36,111 nt of DNA from Leidyana gryllorum EB-2025a (GCA_048772705.1 JBLWGC010000129.1:1-36111), one strand, 5' to 3'; shown: positions 1 through 6,859, numbered from the stretch's first letter. Numbers and translations: made by a program. The notes: generated by a model not told the origin, from the letters alone.

Positions 1-61
1 GGAATCGAACCCAGGACTTCTTCCACCCGAAGGAAGAATCATACCACTAGACCAAACAGCC
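1..61 (-). tRNA. tRNA-Pro-CGG: tRNA-Pro(CGG), cut by window edge
   Basis: Loop TTCGGGT gives anticodon CGG. The 5' acceptor strand GGCTGTT and the D and anticodon arms are intact; about 11 nt at the 3' end lie outside the window. The complete inverted duplicate is at 35307-35378. Confidence 0.93.
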
Positions 62-149
62 GCCTGTCGGTCATGCAACCCGCTGAGGACAGTTTAGATA
101 GTGGTCATACTATGTTGAGAACCAACAAATGCGATGGGGTGTGCACAAG

Positions 150-221
150 GGGCGACTAGCTCAAATGGTAGAGCGCTCGCTTAGCATGCGAAGCGTACTG
201 GGATTGATGTCCAGGTCGTCT
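150..221 (+). tRNA. tRNA-Ala-AGC: tRNA-Ala(AGC)
   Basis: Loop TTAGCAT gives AGC. Acceptor GGGCGAC pairs with GTCGTCT, closing with G-T. The variable region reads AAGCG rather than GAGAG and the T-loop is ATTGATG, so it is mildly diverged from other Ala copies. Confidence 0.82.
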
Positions 222-328
222 AAACTCCGTAGTGCTGCAACTGCGGTATTTGACTACAGAGTTGAGAGCTTTCCAGGGTGCCCCGTATCCCTTCTATAGA
301 CGTTGGCACCGCCGTATGTGTGGAGGTT

Positions 329-397
329 GCCTCAGAGCCCGGATCTCCGAATTTGTAGTTGACAACCACACGCTCTGCCAACTAAGATACAAAAGCC
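329..397 (-). pseudogene. Asn-derived tRNA relic, anticodon GTC
   Basis: D arm and anticodon stem resemble tRNA-Asn, but the loop is TTGTCAA (GTC, an Asp anticodon) and the 3' part ends in CTGAGGC instead of pairing with the 5' strand. It belongs to a recurrent decayed family (7441, 18601, 34971). Confidence 0.65.
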
Positions 398-503
398 ACT
401 GCCAATATTTCAGAGAGTGGTGGAGAGACTTGTGTTGCATGTGTCCAGTTGAGGGAGGGCTAGTCTGGATGGCTTTACCAACTCTTTTGGGAAGGACTGA
501 ATG

Positions 504-574
504 GGTTGCGTGGTGTAGTGGTTAGCACTGGAGACTCTGAATCTCCCGACCTGGGTTCGATTCCCGGCGCGACC
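504..574 (+). tRNA. tRNA-Gln-CTG: tRNA-Gln(CTG)
   Basis: Stem GGAGA/TCTCC encloses CTCTGAA, anticodon CTG. Acceptor GGTTGCG pairs with CGCGACC. T arm is intact (TTCGATT). It is first in a Gln-Val-Asp-Leu block. Confidence 0.94.
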
Positions 575-638
575 TCGAAACTAGTGCTCACTATTTTGTG
601 AAACCTCGCCAATTCTCTTGGTCTGCGGGACCTTCCGT

Positions 639-710
639 GCGGCCATCCTCTAGTGGTCACGACGTCTGCTTCACATGCAGCAGCTCCTGACTTCAATCCT
701 CGGTGGCTGG
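639..710 (+). pseudogene. tRNA-Val(CAC), decayed
   Basis: Loop TTCACAT keeps CAC and the acceptor GCGGCCA still pairs with TGGCTGG, but the T arm (TGACTTCAATCCTCGG) has lost the TTCGA core of the B box. Confidence 0.75.
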
Positions 711-768
711 GGCTCGCAACTGGGCGAGAAGCAGGGGAGACAATCTTAAGCGGAACCATCTAAGTGTG

Positions 769-840
769 CTCCGAGACCTGGAATCGAACCCGGGTCTTCC
801 GCCTGACAAGCGGAAATACTGACAACTATACTATCTCGAA
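769..840 (-). tRNA. tRNA-Asp-GTC: tRNA-Asp(GTC), mildly diverged
   Basis: Loop TTGTCAG gives GTC within a CCGC/GCGG stem. T-loop TTCGATT is intact. The D-loop (GTTGTCA) and one acceptor base differ from the consensus Asp copy. Confidence 0.8.
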
Positions 841-934
841 CGCTCTGGACATGCCGGCCTCCAACCCCAAAAGTCCTTCCATTTTGAGATTCCAAGGACA
901 GAAAACGCATGGAGCGGCGAGCCAACAATATCCC

Positions 935-1014
935 GGCAAGATGGCCGAGTGCTCGAAGGCCCTGTGTGCAGGGCACAGTCCGAAAGGCTGTGGGTTCGGA
1001 ACCCAGTCTTGTCA
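935..1014 (+). pseudogene. tRNA-Leu(CAG), decayed
   Basis: Acceptor GGCAAGA/TCTTGTC and the long variable arm are kept. The anticodon loop TGCAGGG lacks the universal T33, and the T-loop is TTCGGAA. It sits head-on beside Asp at 769. Confidence 0.7.
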
Positions 1015-1074
1015 GCCATGGTATCGGCACTCGGTCAGCCACTGGGTGAAATAGGTCTTCCATGTTTTACGCAT

Positions 1075-1132
1075 GGGCGGCTAGATCAGATGGTGGAGCG
1101 CTCGCTTTGCATGTGAGAGGTACTGGGATCGA
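1075..1132 (+). pseudogene. tRNA-Ala(TGC), 3' truncated
   Basis: GGGCGGC acceptor strand, D arm and loop TTTGCAT (TGC) are present. The sequence leaves the Ala consensus inside the T-loop, so the 3' acceptor strand is missing. Confidence 0.75.
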
Positions 1133-1220
1133 CAGCCATGCAACTTTGGCTGCAGTGAAACGACTGGCGCGTGGTCCAAAAATGTAAATGTTGATATTTC
1201 AATCTAGTCGAAAAGCCGCG

Positions 1221-1293
1221 GCCTACGTGGCGCAATGGATAGCGCGTTGGACTTCTAATCCAAAGGTTGCGAGTTCGAGTCTCGCCGTAGGTA
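1221..1293 (+). tRNA. tRNA-Arg-TCT: tRNA-Arg(TCT), intronless
   Basis: Stem TTGGA/TCCAA encloses CTTCTAA, anticodon TCT. Acceptor GCCTACG pairs with CGTAGGT. D arm GCGC/GCGC and T arm GCGAG/CTCGC are perfect. No intron; human Arg(TCT) genes often have one. Confidence 0.95.
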
Positions 1294-1357
1294 GCCAAAT
1301 GCTCAACACTTTACTTCGATGATTTGGCTGACTAGCTGCCTTCGCTGAGGAATGTTG

Positions 1358-1427
1358 TCCACTGTAGTCTGAGTGGCTAGGATATGCGGCCTCACCCGCA
1401 AGCTCCGGGCTCAAGTCCGGCACTGGA
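1358..1427 (+). pseudogene. tRNA-Glu, decayed
   Basis: TCCACTG starts the gene, but the anticodon loop is reduced to 6 nt (CCTCAC) between TGCGG and CCGCA, and the T stem has lost a base. Anticodon probably was CTC. Confidence 0.72.
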
Positions 1428-1516
1428 AGTCAGTGGCTGAAGTCAGTGGAATACTTGGGCAAAGTGCCCAGCAATCTCCGGCAATAGTGTCTGATTCGTG
1501 ATCTTCGGCTTGCATT

Positions 1517-1587
1517 GCCTTCTTAGCTTGTGGCAGAGGATCCGCTTAGTAAGCGAAAGGTCGCCGGTTCGATTCCAGCAGAAGGCT
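1517..1587 (+). tRNA. tRNA-Thr-AGT: tRNA-Thr(AGT), diverged
   Basis: Loop TTAGTAA gives AGT; acceptor GCCTTCT pairs with AGAAGGC. The anticodon stem (TCCGC/GCGAA) and the T stem each have one mismatch, so function is uncertain. Confidence 0.72.
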
Positions 1588-1649
1588 CGACTGCATCGAC
1601 TCGGCACCTGCAAAGCTTAAGTCTCTCAAGCTCCAATCATCGTAGGTGA

Positions 1650-1726
1650 GCCTCGTATCTCAGCCAGCAGAGGGTAAGTCTCTCAGCCACAAAGTCGCAG
1701 GACTGGCTGCTGCCAGTACCTGAGGC
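1650..1726 (+). pseudogene. Asn-derived relic, GCCTC-type
   Basis: Starts GCCTCGTA and ends ACCTGAGGC, with an Asn-like centre (CCACAAAGTCGCAGG) but no pairing anticodon stem. The same form recurs at 11692, 15387 and 22170, and as halves at 8163 and 8620. Confidence 0.6.
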
Positions 1727-1786
1727 ACCCACTAGCTCAACGCAGACTGCGGCCGAGTCTCATGGTGCTGAAGCTCTTTCCCAAGT

Positions 1787-1857
1787 GAATTTGTGGTCCA
1801 AGGGTAGGATGCGAGCTTCCCATGCTCGCAGCCCGGGTTCGAGTCCCGGCAGGTGCA
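1787..1857 (+). tRNA. tRNA-Gly-CCC: tRNA-Gly(CCC)
   Basis: Loop TTCCCAT between CGAGC and GCTCG gives CCC. T arm CCCGG/CCGGC region is intact. The acceptor GAATTTG against CAGGTGC has one true mismatch plus wobble pairs. Confidence 0.8.
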
Positions 1858-1936
1858 GCCGATCGTACAGACTTGACCATGGCTGCAACGATATTTTCAA
1901 CATTTCAGGGCGAAGAGCAATGCACTTTGGACTGCT

Positions 1937-2008
1937 TGTCCGAGCCAGGAATCGAGCCTGGGTTTGCACGGCCACAACGTGCTGTCCTAACCACTAGACG
2001 ACTCGGAC
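1937..2008 (-). tRNA. tRNA-His-GTG: tRNA-His(GTG)
   Basis: Stem GCACG/CGTGC encloses TTGTGGC, anticodon GTG. Acceptor GTCCGAG pairs with CTCGGAC. No encoded G-1, as expected of eukaryotic His genes. Confidence 0.94.
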
Positions 2009-2107
2009 AATCTTTGAGCGAGGCTTTAGAGGTAGCGAAGCATCGATCAGGATGGAATGGAACAGGAGCCTCAGACGAATTACGTTGTAAGAAGTCCACT
2101 CCTCAAC

Positions 2108-2187
2108 TCCCGGTGGGACGGCATTTACCCGTCGAATATCTGATGCCACCACTACATTCAGATGGGTTGTAATGTAAGCACCCCAGG
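2108..2187 (-). pseudogene. tRNA-Tyr, decayed, intron trace
   Basis: The 3' acceptor and the segment around the 7-nt intron (GGTGGC-ATCAGA) are recognisable, but the D arm and T arm are broken. Confidence 0.65.
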
Positions 2188-2306
2188 CCGTGAGAGTACT
2201 TCGGGGCGGTACACCGCACCCAGAACGACATCTTCAACCCCAAAAGCCTCCCTTCTCGAGACTTCACGAACAGAAAACGTGTAAAGTGGCGAGCCAAGAA
2301 CACTCC

Positions 2307-2386
2307 GGCAAGATGGCCGAGTGGTCCAAGGCGCTGTGTTAAGGCCGCAGTCCGAAAGGTCGTGGGTTCGAATCCCACTCTTGTCA
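2307..2386 (+). tRNA. tRNA-Leu-AAG: tRNA-Leu(AAG)
   Basis: Stem CTGTG/CGCAG encloses TTAAGGC, anticodon AAG. Acceptor GGCAAGA pairs with TCTTGTC, variable arm TCCGAAAGG, T arm GTGGG/CCCAC. Discriminator is A, as in animal Leu. Confidence 0.95.
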
Positions 2387-2454
2387 GCCGTTGTATCGGC
2401 CCTCGGTCAGCCACTGGATGCAATAGGTCTTCCATTCAGAGCGGACGAGCGGAT

Positions 2455-2527
2455 GGGCGGCTAGCTCAGATGGTAGAGCGCTCGCTTCGCATGCGAGAGG
2501 TATTGGGATCGATACCCAGGTCGTCCA
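2455..2527 (+). tRNA. tRNA-Ala-CGC: tRNA-Ala(CGC)
   Basis: Stem CTCGC/GCGAG encloses TTCGCAT, anticodon CGC. Acceptor GGGCGGC pairs with GTCGTCC using G-T at 3:70, the Ala identity wobble pair. Confidence 0.95.
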
Positions 2528-2642
2528 AAGTACGTACGTCTGCACGTGGCGGGATCCAAACAAATTTACATCTTTGAAGGGTCGCGGGCCACAAGTGCCA
2601 TTCGGAGAGCAGCGCAGTCAGTGTTTAGTGTGCCTCTGAAAC

Positions 2643-2715
2643 CGGTCCTGGCAGGTTTCGAACCTGCGACTTTGTGGTTAACAGCCACACGCTCTGCCGA
2701 CTGAGCTACAAGACC
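2643..2715 (-). tRNA. tRNA-Asn-GTT: tRNA-Asn(GTT)
   Basis: Stem TGTGG/CCACA encloses CTGTTAA, anticodon GTT. Acceptor GGTCTTG pairs with CAGGACC, and the T stem GCAGG/CCTGC is perfect. Confidence 0.95.
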
Positions 2716-2829
2716 CAGCTACAATGGTTCAGAGGTTAGTATAGAGATCCTCCTTTTCCTACCACAGGATTCTGCAATCACGTCTTGTCAAGACGGTGCT
2801 CTCGGCCGAAGCCCCAACTCAACCACTCG

Positions 2830-2902
2830 TCCACTGTAGTCTGAGTGGCTAGGATATGCGGCTTCTGCCCGCACGATCCGGGTACAAGTCCCGGGAGTGG
2901 AA
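2830..2902 (+). pseudogene. Glu-body tRNA, loop CTTCTGC, fused to Ser 3' tail
   Basis: Glu acceptor and stems are kept, but the loop CTTCTGC reads TCT (Arg) with abnormal 37-38. The 3' end runs straight into AATCCAGCAG, a piece of the Ser 3' end; the same fusion occurs at 35532. Confidence 0.65.
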
Positions 2903-2951
2903 ATCCAGCAGAGTGTGGTTGTAGGTAACGGCTTCCAGAGACATTAATTTG

Positions 2952-3024
2952 CACCGCCCGCGGGGCTCGAACCTGCGACTGCAAGATTGAAAGTCTTGCG
3001 CTCTACGGACTGAGCTAGGGCGGC
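2952..3024 (-). tRNA. Lys-type tRNA body with anticodon TTC
   Basis: Acceptor GCCGCCC pairs with GGGCGGT, D arm GCTC/GAGC is intact, and stem CAAGA/TCTTG encloses CTTTCAA. Body, discriminator G and loop context are Lys-like (animal Lys is CTTTTAA or CTCTTAA), but position 36 is C, so it reads Glu codons. The T stem has one mismatch. It is either a mis-decoding tRNA or a recent relic. Confidence 0.75.
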
Positions 3025-3125
3025 AACGAAGCTCTGAAGTGAGTTACACCCTATTTGCCGTTGGGTGGAGCCCTGGATCCGTTCGACCGGTGGAACAATG
3101 AGCTTCAGTAACTTCCGTTAACATT

Positions 3126-3196
3126 GCCTTCTTAGCTGGTGGCAGAGCATTCGCTTTGTAAGCGAAAGGTCGCCGGTTCGATTCCGGCAGAAGGCT
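3126..3196 (+). tRNA. tRNA-Thr-TGT: tRNA-Thr(TGT)
   Basis: Stem TTCGC/GCGAA encloses TTTGTAA, anticodon TGT. Acceptor GCCTTCT pairs with AGAAGGC. A TTTT run follows 18 nt downstream. Confidence 0.93.
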
Positions 3197-3214
3197 TTGC
3201 TGACGCACTTAGGC

Positions 3215-3218
3215 TTTT
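3215..3218 (+). terminator. Possible Pol III terminator of Thr at 3126
   Basis: TTTT begins 19 nt after the tRNA end on the coding strand. Four T is the usual minimum for animal Pol III. Confidence 0.45.
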
Positions 3219-3290
3219 CTGACTGGTCTCTCAGTCTCGATAAGGATCTGGAGAGGTTTGGAGGGGAGTTGCAATGCACTTTGGATTGGT

Positions 3291-3362
3291 TGTCCAAGTC
3301 AGGAATCGAGCCTGGGTTTGCACGGCCACAACGTGCTGTCCTAACCACTAGACGACTCGGAC
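3291..3362 (-). tRNA. tRNA-His-GTG: tRNA-His(GTG)
   Basis: Differs from the copy at 1937 by a G-T wobble in the acceptor (GTCCGAG/CTTGGAC). Loop TTGTGGC and T arm are intact. Confidence 0.92.
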
Positions 3363-3462
3363 AAATCTTTGAGCGAGGCTGTAGAGGTAGCGAAGCATCG
3401 ATCAGGATGGGATGGAACAGGAGCGTCAGACGAACTGCGTTGCAAGAAGTCCACTCCTCAAC

Positions 3463-3542
3463 TCCGGGTGGGACGGAATTTACTCGTGGAATATCTGATG
3501 CCACCACTACAGTCAGATACGTTACCATCTAAGCACCCCGGG
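3463..3542 (-). pseudogene. tRNA-Tyr(GTA), decayed, 7-nt intron kept
   Basis: Anticodon CTGTAG, intron TGGTGGC and A-TCAGA survive, while the D arm (GTGCTTAGATGGTAACG) and T arm have lost pairing. Confidence 0.7.
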
Positions 3543-4197
3543 CCGTGATAGTACTTCGGGGCGGCACACCGCAGTTAGTGTTGTAACCCCAAGTCGCTAC
3601 TCAAGGGGAACGAGGCCCAGTTCTCATCTCTGCATACTTTCGACCACAAGTCAGACTTAGAACCAAGTTAGTATTTTTGCCGACAAGTCTACCACGAATA
3701 TGTCGCACACGACGGCGCAAAACAAGAACTACGGCTTGTTCTACCAAGTGCAAAAGTTATCTTAGGCCGCCTCTTGCCTAGGCCGCCTCTTGCCTAGTCC
3801 AACTCTGACTTAGCCAACTTTGCTTGCGTGTGTCTCTCACTCTGGTGTCTCTCTCACTCCACCCATGTGCCAGTCGCTCGCACTCTTGCGGAGCCTCGCG
3901 CTGGACACACACGGTAGTTCTCCCCGACACCACACTCTGATCATTCATGCGAGTGTCTGCACAGTTACACTGTCGCAGAGAGTTCAGACCACTAGGGTGC
4001 ATTAGCCTTTACGCTTTAGTAGTAGTTGCTTTACGTTCGTTAATAATGCCTTTTCACCATCTTATACATGCCCCTATATAAGTGCCAAATATGTAGGGAA
4101 GTACCCAGATGGATGTTAATTCGATTGGAAATTTCATCAAGTCGAATTTGGCCACCCGATAGGAAGTTGACCATCAGGCAAACACGAACTACAACAC
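3543..4197. other. Only long stretch without a tRNA
   Basis: No tRNA-like sequence or credible ORF. It has a 16-bp unit repeated twice in tandem (3763-3778, 3779-3794) and a CT-rich stretch near 3830-3860. Nothing else recognised. Confidence 0.6.
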
Positions 4198-4269
4198 AGG
4201 GCACGCGCGGAGTTGGACCACGGACTTGCTGATCTGCAGTCAGCTGCTCTACCACTGAGCTACGTACCC
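4198..4269 (-). tRNA. tRNA-Cys-GCA: tRNA-Cys(GCA)
   Basis: Stem GCTGA/TCAGC encloses CTGCAGA, anticodon GCA. Acceptor GGGTACG pairs with CGTGCCC; discriminator T fits Cys. The T-loop is TCCAACT instead of TTCAAAT, which weakens the B box. Confidence 0.85.
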
Positions 4270-4365
4270 ACAAAATACCTGTCATACTCGCTCAACTCGA
4301 TTCTGTCTTCTTATTTGAAGCAAAACGGCCGTTATTGTGCACGTGCTTGAACAATAACGTGTCAC

Positions 4366-4380
4366 GCATCTGTGGCCTAG
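4366..4380 (+). pseudogene. tRNA-Gly 5' scrap
   Basis: Only the acceptor strand GCATCTG and start of the D arm (TGGCCTAG) remain before the sequence diverges. Confidence 0.45.
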
Positions 4381-4410
4381 ACCAGCCCGTCTGATGTTGT
4401 TGACTATGCC

Positions 4411-4475
4411 ACGTCTCTCCAAGGTCGGCTAAGATACGCGGCTCCCACCCGTACAATCCCGGATGAGGTCCAGAC
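4411..4475 (+). pseudogene. Glu-derived relic with foreign 3' half
   Basis: GGCTAAGATACGCGG matches the Glu D and anticodon arms; the loop is CTCCCAC. The acceptor is gone and the 3' half (GTACAATCCCGGATGAGGTC) is shared with relics at 21481 and 22506. Confidence 0.55.
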
Positions 4476-4535
4476 CAGCTGAGACAAAATCTGAGCTGCA
4501 GCAGTTGTGAGGGGCTGGAACCCGACCCCTCGCCC

Positions 4536-4608
4536 AGACGCCACTGGGACTCGAACCCAGAATCCCCGGTTCCGTAGACCGATGCCATATCCATTAGGCC
4601 GTAGCGCC
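4536..4608 (-). tRNA. tRNA-Arg-ACG: tRNA-Arg(ACG)
   Basis: Loop CTACGGA gives ACG. Acceptor GGCGCTA pairs with TGGCGTC by Watson-Crick and wobble pairs. T arm CTGGG/CCCAG is perfect. Confidence 0.93.
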
Positions 4609-4697
4609 GATTAACGCGGGCATCAAATGGATGTGTGTGGTGATCAAGCGTTGTTGATCGAGGCAAGAGGTTTCCATCCAAGACACCGGAGACATAC

Positions 4698-4768
4698 TGT
4701 CCGGGCAGGAATCGAGCCTGGGTTTGCACGGCCACAACTTGCTGTCCTAACCACCAGACGACTCGGAC
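4698..4768 (-). tRNA. tRNA-His-GTG: tRNA-His(GTG), slightly decayed
   Basis: Loop TTGTGGC is intact, but the stem is GCAAG/CGTGC (one mismatch) and one base is missing between T stem and acceptor. Confidence 0.75.
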
Positions 4769-4917
4769 AATATTCGGAGTGAAACTATAAAGGTAGCGGA
4801 CCATCACTTAGGATGGGATGCAACAGGGAGCTACTTCAGGCGGTCCAATTTCTTGAGGCTCATCAGGATATGTGTTTCCAGAGATACACGCCCCTTTTCC
4901 CAGTCCGGAAGCTCCGT

Positions 4918-4990
4918 GCAGCCATGGTCTAGTGGTCACGACGTCTGCTTCACACGCAGAAGGTCCCGAGTTCGATCCTCGGTGGCTGTA
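4918..4990 (+). tRNA. tRNA-Val-CAC: tRNA-Val(CAC)
   Basis: Stem TCTGC/GCAGA encloses TTCACAC, anticodon CAC. Acceptor GCAGCCA pairs with TGGCTGT. Start of a Val-Asp-Leu-Tyr block. Confidence 0.95.
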
Positions 4991-5045
4991 GCTCGCAACT
5001 TCCAGCGAGAACCAAAGGAGAGAATCTCAAGCGAAACCAACTGCG

Positions 5046-5117
5046 TTTCGAGACCGGGAATCGAACCCGGGTCTTCCGCGTGTCAGGCGGAAATACTAAC
5101 CACTATACTATCGCAAA
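5046..5117 (-). tRNA. Asp-body tRNA with anticodon GAC
   Basis: The Asp body is nearly complete, but the loop is CTGACAC, giving GAC (Val) instead of GTC. The acceptor TTTGCGA/TCTCGAA has one mismatch. Position and flanks match other Asp genes. Confidence 0.7.
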
Positions 5118-5203
5118 CACGCCGGCCTCCAACCCCAAACGTCCTTCCAATTTTGAGATTCCAACGATAGAAAACGCGTGGAGCGGCGAGCCAACAACAT
5201 CCC

Positions 5204-5278
5204 GGCAAGATGGCCGAGTTGTCTGAGGCGCTGTGCTCAGACCGCAGTCCGAAAGGGCGAGGATCTGGGATTGAGCCT
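5204..5278 (+). pseudogene. tRNA-Leu(CAG) with replaced 3' third
   Basis: Acceptor 5' strand, D arm, loop CTCAGAC and variable arm are normal; then GAGGATCTGGGATTGAGCC replaces the T arm and 3' acceptor. The same replacement is at 11387, 28219 and 30221, always beside Tyr. Confidence 0.75.
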
Positions 5279-5303
5279 TCCGAACCCCGGCGCAGTTGGA
5301 CGG

Positions 5304-5382
5304 CCGGAGTAGCTCAGTTGGTCGAGCATCCCACTGTAGTGCTGGCACCAGATAGTCGGCGGTTCGATTCCGTCCCACCGGA
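5304..5382 (+). pseudogene. tRNA-Tyr(GTA), decayed anticodon stem
   Basis: CTGTAG plus intron TGCTGGC and an intact T arm (GGCGG/CCGTC) are present, but the anticodon stem reads TCCCA against CCAGA and the acceptor lacks one G. Confidence 0.72.
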
Positions 5383-5476
5383 AGTAGAGGGGTGATCGGC
5401 AAACTACTACTCAACCTGATGGACAGCGTTGATAGGCCAACTAGACTACTCCGGCGAGGGTTCCATCTATGTAGCT

Positions 5477-5549
5477 TGGATGGGCTGGGAATCGATCCCA
5501 GAACCTTTCGTATACTAAGCCACTGTCTCATCATCTGGGCTAGCCTCCC
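5477..5549 (-). pseudogene. Ala-derived relic, loop TTAGTAT
   Basis: T arm CTGGG-ATCGATT-CCCAG is Ala-like, the D-loop is enlarged (GATGATGAGA) and the loop TTAGTAT has no pairing stem. The family recurs at 11131, 27938 and 30488, each near Tyr. Confidence 0.68.
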
Positions 5550-5638
5550 TTTGTGCCCACCTCATGGGATTGAGTAAGACTTCACATAGTGAGACGAGTC
5601 TCTCGACTGTACCCAGCGGGTTGAACCCCCGGGTAGGC

Positions 5639-5710
5639 GGCTGTTTGGTCTAGTGGTATAATCCTTCCTTAGGGTGGAGAGAGTCCTGAGTTCGATTCCC
5701 AGAACAGCCC
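5639..5710 (+). tRNA. tRNA-Pro-AGG: tRNA-Pro(AGG)
   Basis: Loop TTAGGGT gives AGG. Acceptor GGCTGTT pairs with AACAGCC. The outer pair of the anticodon stem is C-A. Confidence 0.87.
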
Positions 5711-5851
5711 TCTTGGTCGTCGGTTGACCCGACGGGACGAGTTGCCCTCTGAATCAACACAGCCACCTCGTTAGCCCACTTCGGTAGGGCAGTCAGCGCA
5801 ACTAACCTCTCAAAAATTGCATTTCGGCTCCCTCTTCCACGTTGCAGACTA

Positions 5852-5923
5852 AGCAGTGTAGCTCAGTGGAAGAGTGTTGGGCTCATAACCCAAAGGTCCG
5901 TCGATCGAAACGACGCACTGCTA
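5852..5923 (+). tRNA. tRNA-iMet-CAT: Initiator tRNA-Met(CAT)
   Basis: Acceptor AGCAGTG/CACTGCT closes with A1:T72, the stem has three GGG/CCC pairs around CTCATAA, and the T-loop is ATCGAAA (A54, A60). These are the hallmarks of a eukaryotic initiator. Confidence 0.96.
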
Positions 5924-5985
5924 AGCGTCAGCAGGAGGACACACTTACAGAAATGATACAGGCGTCTTTTTGCTTCAAGAGCTGC

Positions 5986-6055
5986 CCGATCTGGCTATCG
6001 ACCCCTACACGTTTGGCGTGCAAAGTCACCTCTCTACCACTTGAAATAGCCGCCG
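5986..6055 (-). pseudogene. Ala(TGC)-like relic
   Basis: GGCGGCTA, GGTAGAG and loop TTTGCAC align to tRNA-Ala(TGC), but neither anticodon stem nor T stem pairs. Confidence 0.5.
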
Positions 6056-6131
6056 ACCGGCCAAACCCAAGTGAACTTTCCCCGCCTCGGTTCCTCAACA
6101 GTGGCACTTCGAGCTCTCAAGCTCAACGCTG

Positions 6132-6211
6132 CGGGACAGATCGTGGGGTGGTCCGAGGTGCCAAACTCGAATTTGGATACCGCACCCCTGCATGGCTCCG
6201 AATGGCAGCCA
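6132..6211 (+). pseudogene. Leu(CAA)-derived relic
   Basis: GGTCCGAGGTGCCAAACTCG and CTGCATGGCTCCGAATGGCAG align to the Leu(CAA) gene at 30991. The anticodon position reads CGA. Related relic at 10480. Confidence 0.6.
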
Positions 6212-6246
6212 CTCTTCTCGATTCCACGGTTGAGCGGGACCACGAG

Positions 6247-6319
6247 AACGGTGGGCGGGACTCGAACCCACAACCTTTGCCTCCGGAGGGCAACACGCTA
6301 TCCATTGCGCCATCACCGC
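6247..6319 (-). tRNA. tRNA-Arg-CCG: tRNA-Arg(CCG)
   Basis: Stem TTGCC/GGCAA encloses CTCCGGA, anticodon CCG. Acceptor GCGGTGA pairs with CCACCGT except at 7:66. Confidence 0.9.
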
Positions 6320-6363
6320 ACAACCCACAGCCTCACTGTCTTAAACACCTGAGTCGTCAGTAT

Positions 6364-6400
6364 CGCCTGGCCCCACTGGTTCGAATCTAGCAGCTGTCGA
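6364..6400 (+). pseudogene. tRNA-Ser 3' fragment
   Basis: Variable arm GCCTGGCC, a T arm resembling ACTGGTTCGAATCTAG and the end CAGCTGTCG match the 3' third of Ser(AGA). No 5' part. Paralogue at 10714. Confidence 0.6.
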
Positions 6401-6497
6401 GTGACGTGGTAGGCGGAGTTCGAAAGACTCGTCATCGTATTTGAGACAGGGGATGCGTGTATCAACTCTCTTAGACCCTCGTCAGTGGCTAGCAAAA

Positions 6498-6571
6498 AGG
6501 CTGTTTTAGGAATCGAACCCAGGACTCCTTCCACCCCCTAAGGAAGGATCATACCACTAGACCGAACAGCC
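6498..6571 (-). tRNA. tRNA-Pro with 9-nt anticodon loop
   Basis: Acceptor, D arm and anticodon stem CTTCC/GGAAG are intact, but the loop is TTAGGGGGT, two G longer than Pro(AGG). The T stem is weakened (CCTGGG/TCCTAA). Enlarged G-rich loops are the form taken by some frameshift-suppressing Pro tRNAs; here it may just be decay. Confidence 0.65.
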
Positions 6572-6627
6572 GAATGTTAGGGGGATCCACGATGTAATGG
6601 CCAATTCCGCCCTGGAATGAGTACCGT

Positions 6628-6674
6628 TGCACAGAATGGGATTCGCACCCATGCAGACTTGCGCCTACCAGAAT
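6628..6674 (-). pseudogene. tRNA-Leu(CAA) 3' half
   Basis: Matches the variable arm, T arm and TTCTGTGCA end of the Leu(CAA) gene at 30991 and stops at the anticodon stem. Confidence 0.7.
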
Positions 6675-6676
6675 GT

Positions 6677-6720
6677 GGCAAGATGCCCTAGTGGGCAAGG
6701 CGCTGTGTTCAGACCCCACT
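6677..6720 (+). pseudogene. tRNA-Leu(CAG) 5' half
   Basis: GGCAAGATG through loop TTCAGAC, then loss of the 3' part. It begins 2 nt after the opposing Leu(CAA) half, so the two halves meet at a rearrangement point. Confidence 0.7.
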
Positions 6721-6779
6721 CACATGGTCGGCACTGGCTACCCGCAGGAACCCCAGACTACTTATTTCGATGCTGCATT

Positions 6780-6859
6780 GCGAGAATGCCCGAGAGGTTA
6801 AGGGGTGGCCTTAAGATCCACTGGTTAATTCCGCGTGGGTTCGAACCCCACTTCTCGCA
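6780..6859 (+). tRNA. tRNA-Leu-TAA: tRNA-Leu(TAA)
   Basis: Acceptor GCGAGAA pairs with TTCTCGC, loop CTTAAGA gives TAA, variable arm TGGTTAATTCCGC, T arm GTGGG/CCCAC. One mismatch at the base of the anticodon stem. Confidence 0.92.

Larger units (their letters stand above)
1..657. repeat. Inverted segmental repeat, left arm
   Basis: This segment matches 34711-35367 in reverse complement (paired positions sum to 35368). By eye only one substitution is obvious. It carries Pro, Ala, an Asn-derived relic, Gln and the first 19 nt of Val, and it runs past the left window edge. Confidence 0.95.
1920..2187. repeat. Direct repeat with 3274-3542 (His + Tyr relic)
   Basis: From a shared GCAATGCACTTTGGA through a His gene to a decayed Tyr gene, this segment matches 3274-3542 in the same orientation with scattered substitutions. 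It is an older local duplication. Confidence 0.8.
3274..3542. repeat. Direct repeat partner of 1920-2187
   Basis: Same order (His gene, Tyr relic) and orientation as 1920-2187. Confidence 0.8.

Noticed and set aside
4292-4807. 171-codon minus-strand open frame
   Set aside because: Covers Gly scrap, Glu relic, Arg(ACG) and His; explained by tRNA sequence lacking stops.
5842-6390. 182-codon plus-strand open frame
   Set aside because: Covers iMet, an Ala relic, a Leu relic and Arg(CCG) read antisense. No protein-like composition or start context.
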